From the NCBI GenBank assembly GCA_030624545.1, contig JAUXJX010000165.1, positions 1 to 5,437 of the forward strand: a stretch of DNA of 5,437 nucleotides, in the 5' to 3' direction. Below the pieces are notes generated by a model. That model saw only the letters and a program-made list of their open reading frames with translations, searched no databases and was not told the origin of the DNA. The number at the start of each line of letters is the position of its first letter. Position 1 is the stretch's first letter. This stretch comes from Bacteroidota bacterium. Its GTDB lineage: Bacteria > Zhuqueibacterota > JdFR-76 > DREG01. The position numbers were made by a program, and so were the translations under genes. Positions 4,633 through 5,437 of the stretch are shown in pieces.

Positions 4633-5437
4633 TTCTCCTCCTGTTTTGCCTCAGGCGGCCTGAGCGAACTTCGGCAGGCCCACTGCGCAGCAGTTTGATC
4701 TCATGGTGCTGGGAGATATTGAGCAGTATTCCAATACCCGCCAGGGTCGTTATCATAAATGAACCGCCAAAGCTTATGAAGGGCATTGGCAGGCCCTTGG
4801 TCGGCAGAAGATTGGTTACCACGCCGGCATTTAAGAAAGCGTACAGCGCGATGCTGGCGGTAATTCCGGATGCCAGGAGCGCGCCGGCGTCATCATCGCA
4901 ATTTCGAGCTATCCGCAGGCCCTGGATGACCAAAACCAGAAACAGGGTTAAAACGAGGGCGGCGCCCAGAAAGCCAAATTCCTCCCCCACAATTGCGAAT
5001 ATGAAATCCGTAAAAGGTTCCGGGAGAAACTCCAGTTTCTGGGTACTGTTATCGAGACCCTTGCCCAGGAGACCCCCGCTGCCCAGGCTGATCAACGACT
5101 GGTTAATCTGATAAGTCAAGGGCTGTCCATATAAGAAGGAGTTGATGAAATCCTCTACGCGGGTAATCTGATAATTCTGCGTTAAGATCAGAATTGGCAA
5201 CCCGGCCAGTGCCACAAGTCCGAGTTGGAGTGGATTCACGCCGGCGGTAATAAAAATCACCGCACTGATCAAAAATAAGATAATAACCGAACCCATGTCA
5301 GGCTGTTTGGTGAGCAAGAGAGCGATAACGCCAAGGACCAATAACTGCGGCGCAAGGCTTAGATTCCACGTGCCTAGAACTTCTCGCTTTCGGATCATTG
5401 CATCAGATAAGTATAGAATTACGGCCAGCCGAACGAA
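4625..5437 (-). CDS. ftsW: Septal peptidoglycan polymerase FtsW, C-terminal part (cut by the window edge)
   Basis: SEDS-family membrane glycosyltransferase that polymerises lipid II at the septum together with its class B PBP partner (FtsI). The 270 residues here run in frame off the right edge. The ATG at 5398 is internal, because the codons upstream read FVRLAVILYLSDA and continue a conserved helix that normally follows PSE. Family marks, numbered in this fragment, are KQPDMGSVIILF (44-55), the large extracytoplasmic loop with NSTQKLEFLPEPFTDFIFA (130-148) and its conserved, probably catalytic aspartate (144), GEEFGFLG (151-158), and LPTKGLPMPFISFGGS (211-226). Several membrane segments are visible. 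FtsW rather than RodA is supported by the motif wording and by position directly before murG. The C-terminal tail is basic (RLRQNRRRIG) and ends in TGA inside murG. Confidence 0.96.
   Translation of the reverse strand, partial: FVRLAVILYLSDAMIRKREVLGTWNLSLAPQLLVLGVIALLLTKQPDMGSVIILFLISAVIFITAGVNPLQLGLVALAGLPILILTQNYQITRVEDFINSFLYGQPLTYQINQSLISLGSGGLLGKGLDNSTQKLEFLPEPFTDFIFAIVGEEFGFLGAALVLTLFLVLVIQGLRIARNCDDDAGALLASGITASIALYAFLNAGVVTNLLPTKGLPMPFISFGGSFMITTLAGIGILLNISQHHEIKLLRSGPAEVRSGRLRQNRRRIG
4635..4642 (-). promoter_or_regulatory. Ribosome binding site of murG, inside ftsW
   Basis: AGGAGGAG on the minus strand, 2 to 4 nt before the TTG start of murG depending on alignment. The same bases encode consecutive arginines at the C-terminus of FtsW. 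This strong site is the main support for the TTG start. Confidence 0.75.
4650..4680 (-). other. Pair of mutually exclusive short hairpins upstream of the murG ribosome binding site
   Basis: CTCAGGC (4650-4656) can pair with GCCTGAG (4658-4664), while GGCCTG (4657-4662) can pair with CAGGCC (4675-4680). The two stems share bases and exclude each other. The first ends 7 nt upstream of the murG SD. All of it is ftsW coding sequence, so it may simply reflect codon choice. Confidence 0.25.

Noticed and set aside
4695..5111. Plus-strand open frame of 138 codons opposite ftsW
   Set aside because: It is antisense to the conserved SEDS motifs of ftsW. Its Arg/Pro-rich translation is typical of a frame opposite a membrane protein.
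5396..5398. ATG as the start of ftsW
   Set aside because: The codons upstream remain open to the window edge and encode FVRLAVILYLSDA, a conserved FtsW helix, so this Met is internal and the gene is cut by the window.

Overview
This window is a slice of a division and cell-wall (dcw) cluster, with every gene on the minus strand. In transcription order (high to low coordinate) it holds the 3' part of ftsW, then murG, murB, ftsQ, ftsA and the 5' end of ftsZ. I see no RNA gene, CRISPR array, phage gene, resistance gene or complete insertion sequence. No strong promoter or terminator is visible. The genes are probably read from a promoter upstream of ftsW, outside the window.

Organism: a Gram-negative-type bacterium of intermediate GC that is not a close relative of E. 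coli. FtsQ with a POTRA domain, FtsA with a C-terminal amphipathic helix and the FtsZ loop IGIGGAGGNALN fit a diderm lineage. The overall style resembles uncultured relatives of the Fibrobacteres-Chlorobi-Bacteroidetes group or neighbouring candidate phyla. This placement is an impression from protein style and is low confidence.

Layout: ftsW (4625-5437, open at the right edge) overlaps murG by 8 nt. murG starts at TTG behind a strong Shine-Dalgarno (SD) sequence. murG and murB are 30 nt apart, so murC, which usually sits between them, is missing here. murB and ftsQ are separated by 6 or 36 nt depending on the ftsQ start. ftsQ and ftsA are separated by 236 bp, the only real gap. ftsA and ftsZ are separated by 12 or 84 nt depending on the ftsZ start.

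How the genes work together: FtsW polymerises septal glycan from lipid II. MurG makes lipid II on the inner face of the membrane. MurB makes UDP-MurNAc, an early precursor. FtsQ is the divisome scaffold. FtsA tethers FtsZ filaments to the membrane, and FtsZ forms the ring.

The most notable non-coding item is in the ftsQ-ftsA gap. A 147-bp segment (1562-1708) has 13-bp terminal inverted repeats (12/13 matching) and is flanked by an exact 8-bp (possibly 9-bp) direct repeat. It looks like a small non-autonomous transposable element (MITE) that landed directly beside the ftsA ribosome binding site. Inside it lies a CCACAGAG...CTGTGG-type nested palindrome. Other points of interest are the missing murC, an N-terminal extension on FtsA, and two competing ftsZ starts. 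I found no evidence of an undescribed multi-gene system; the window is mostly a conventional dcw cluster.
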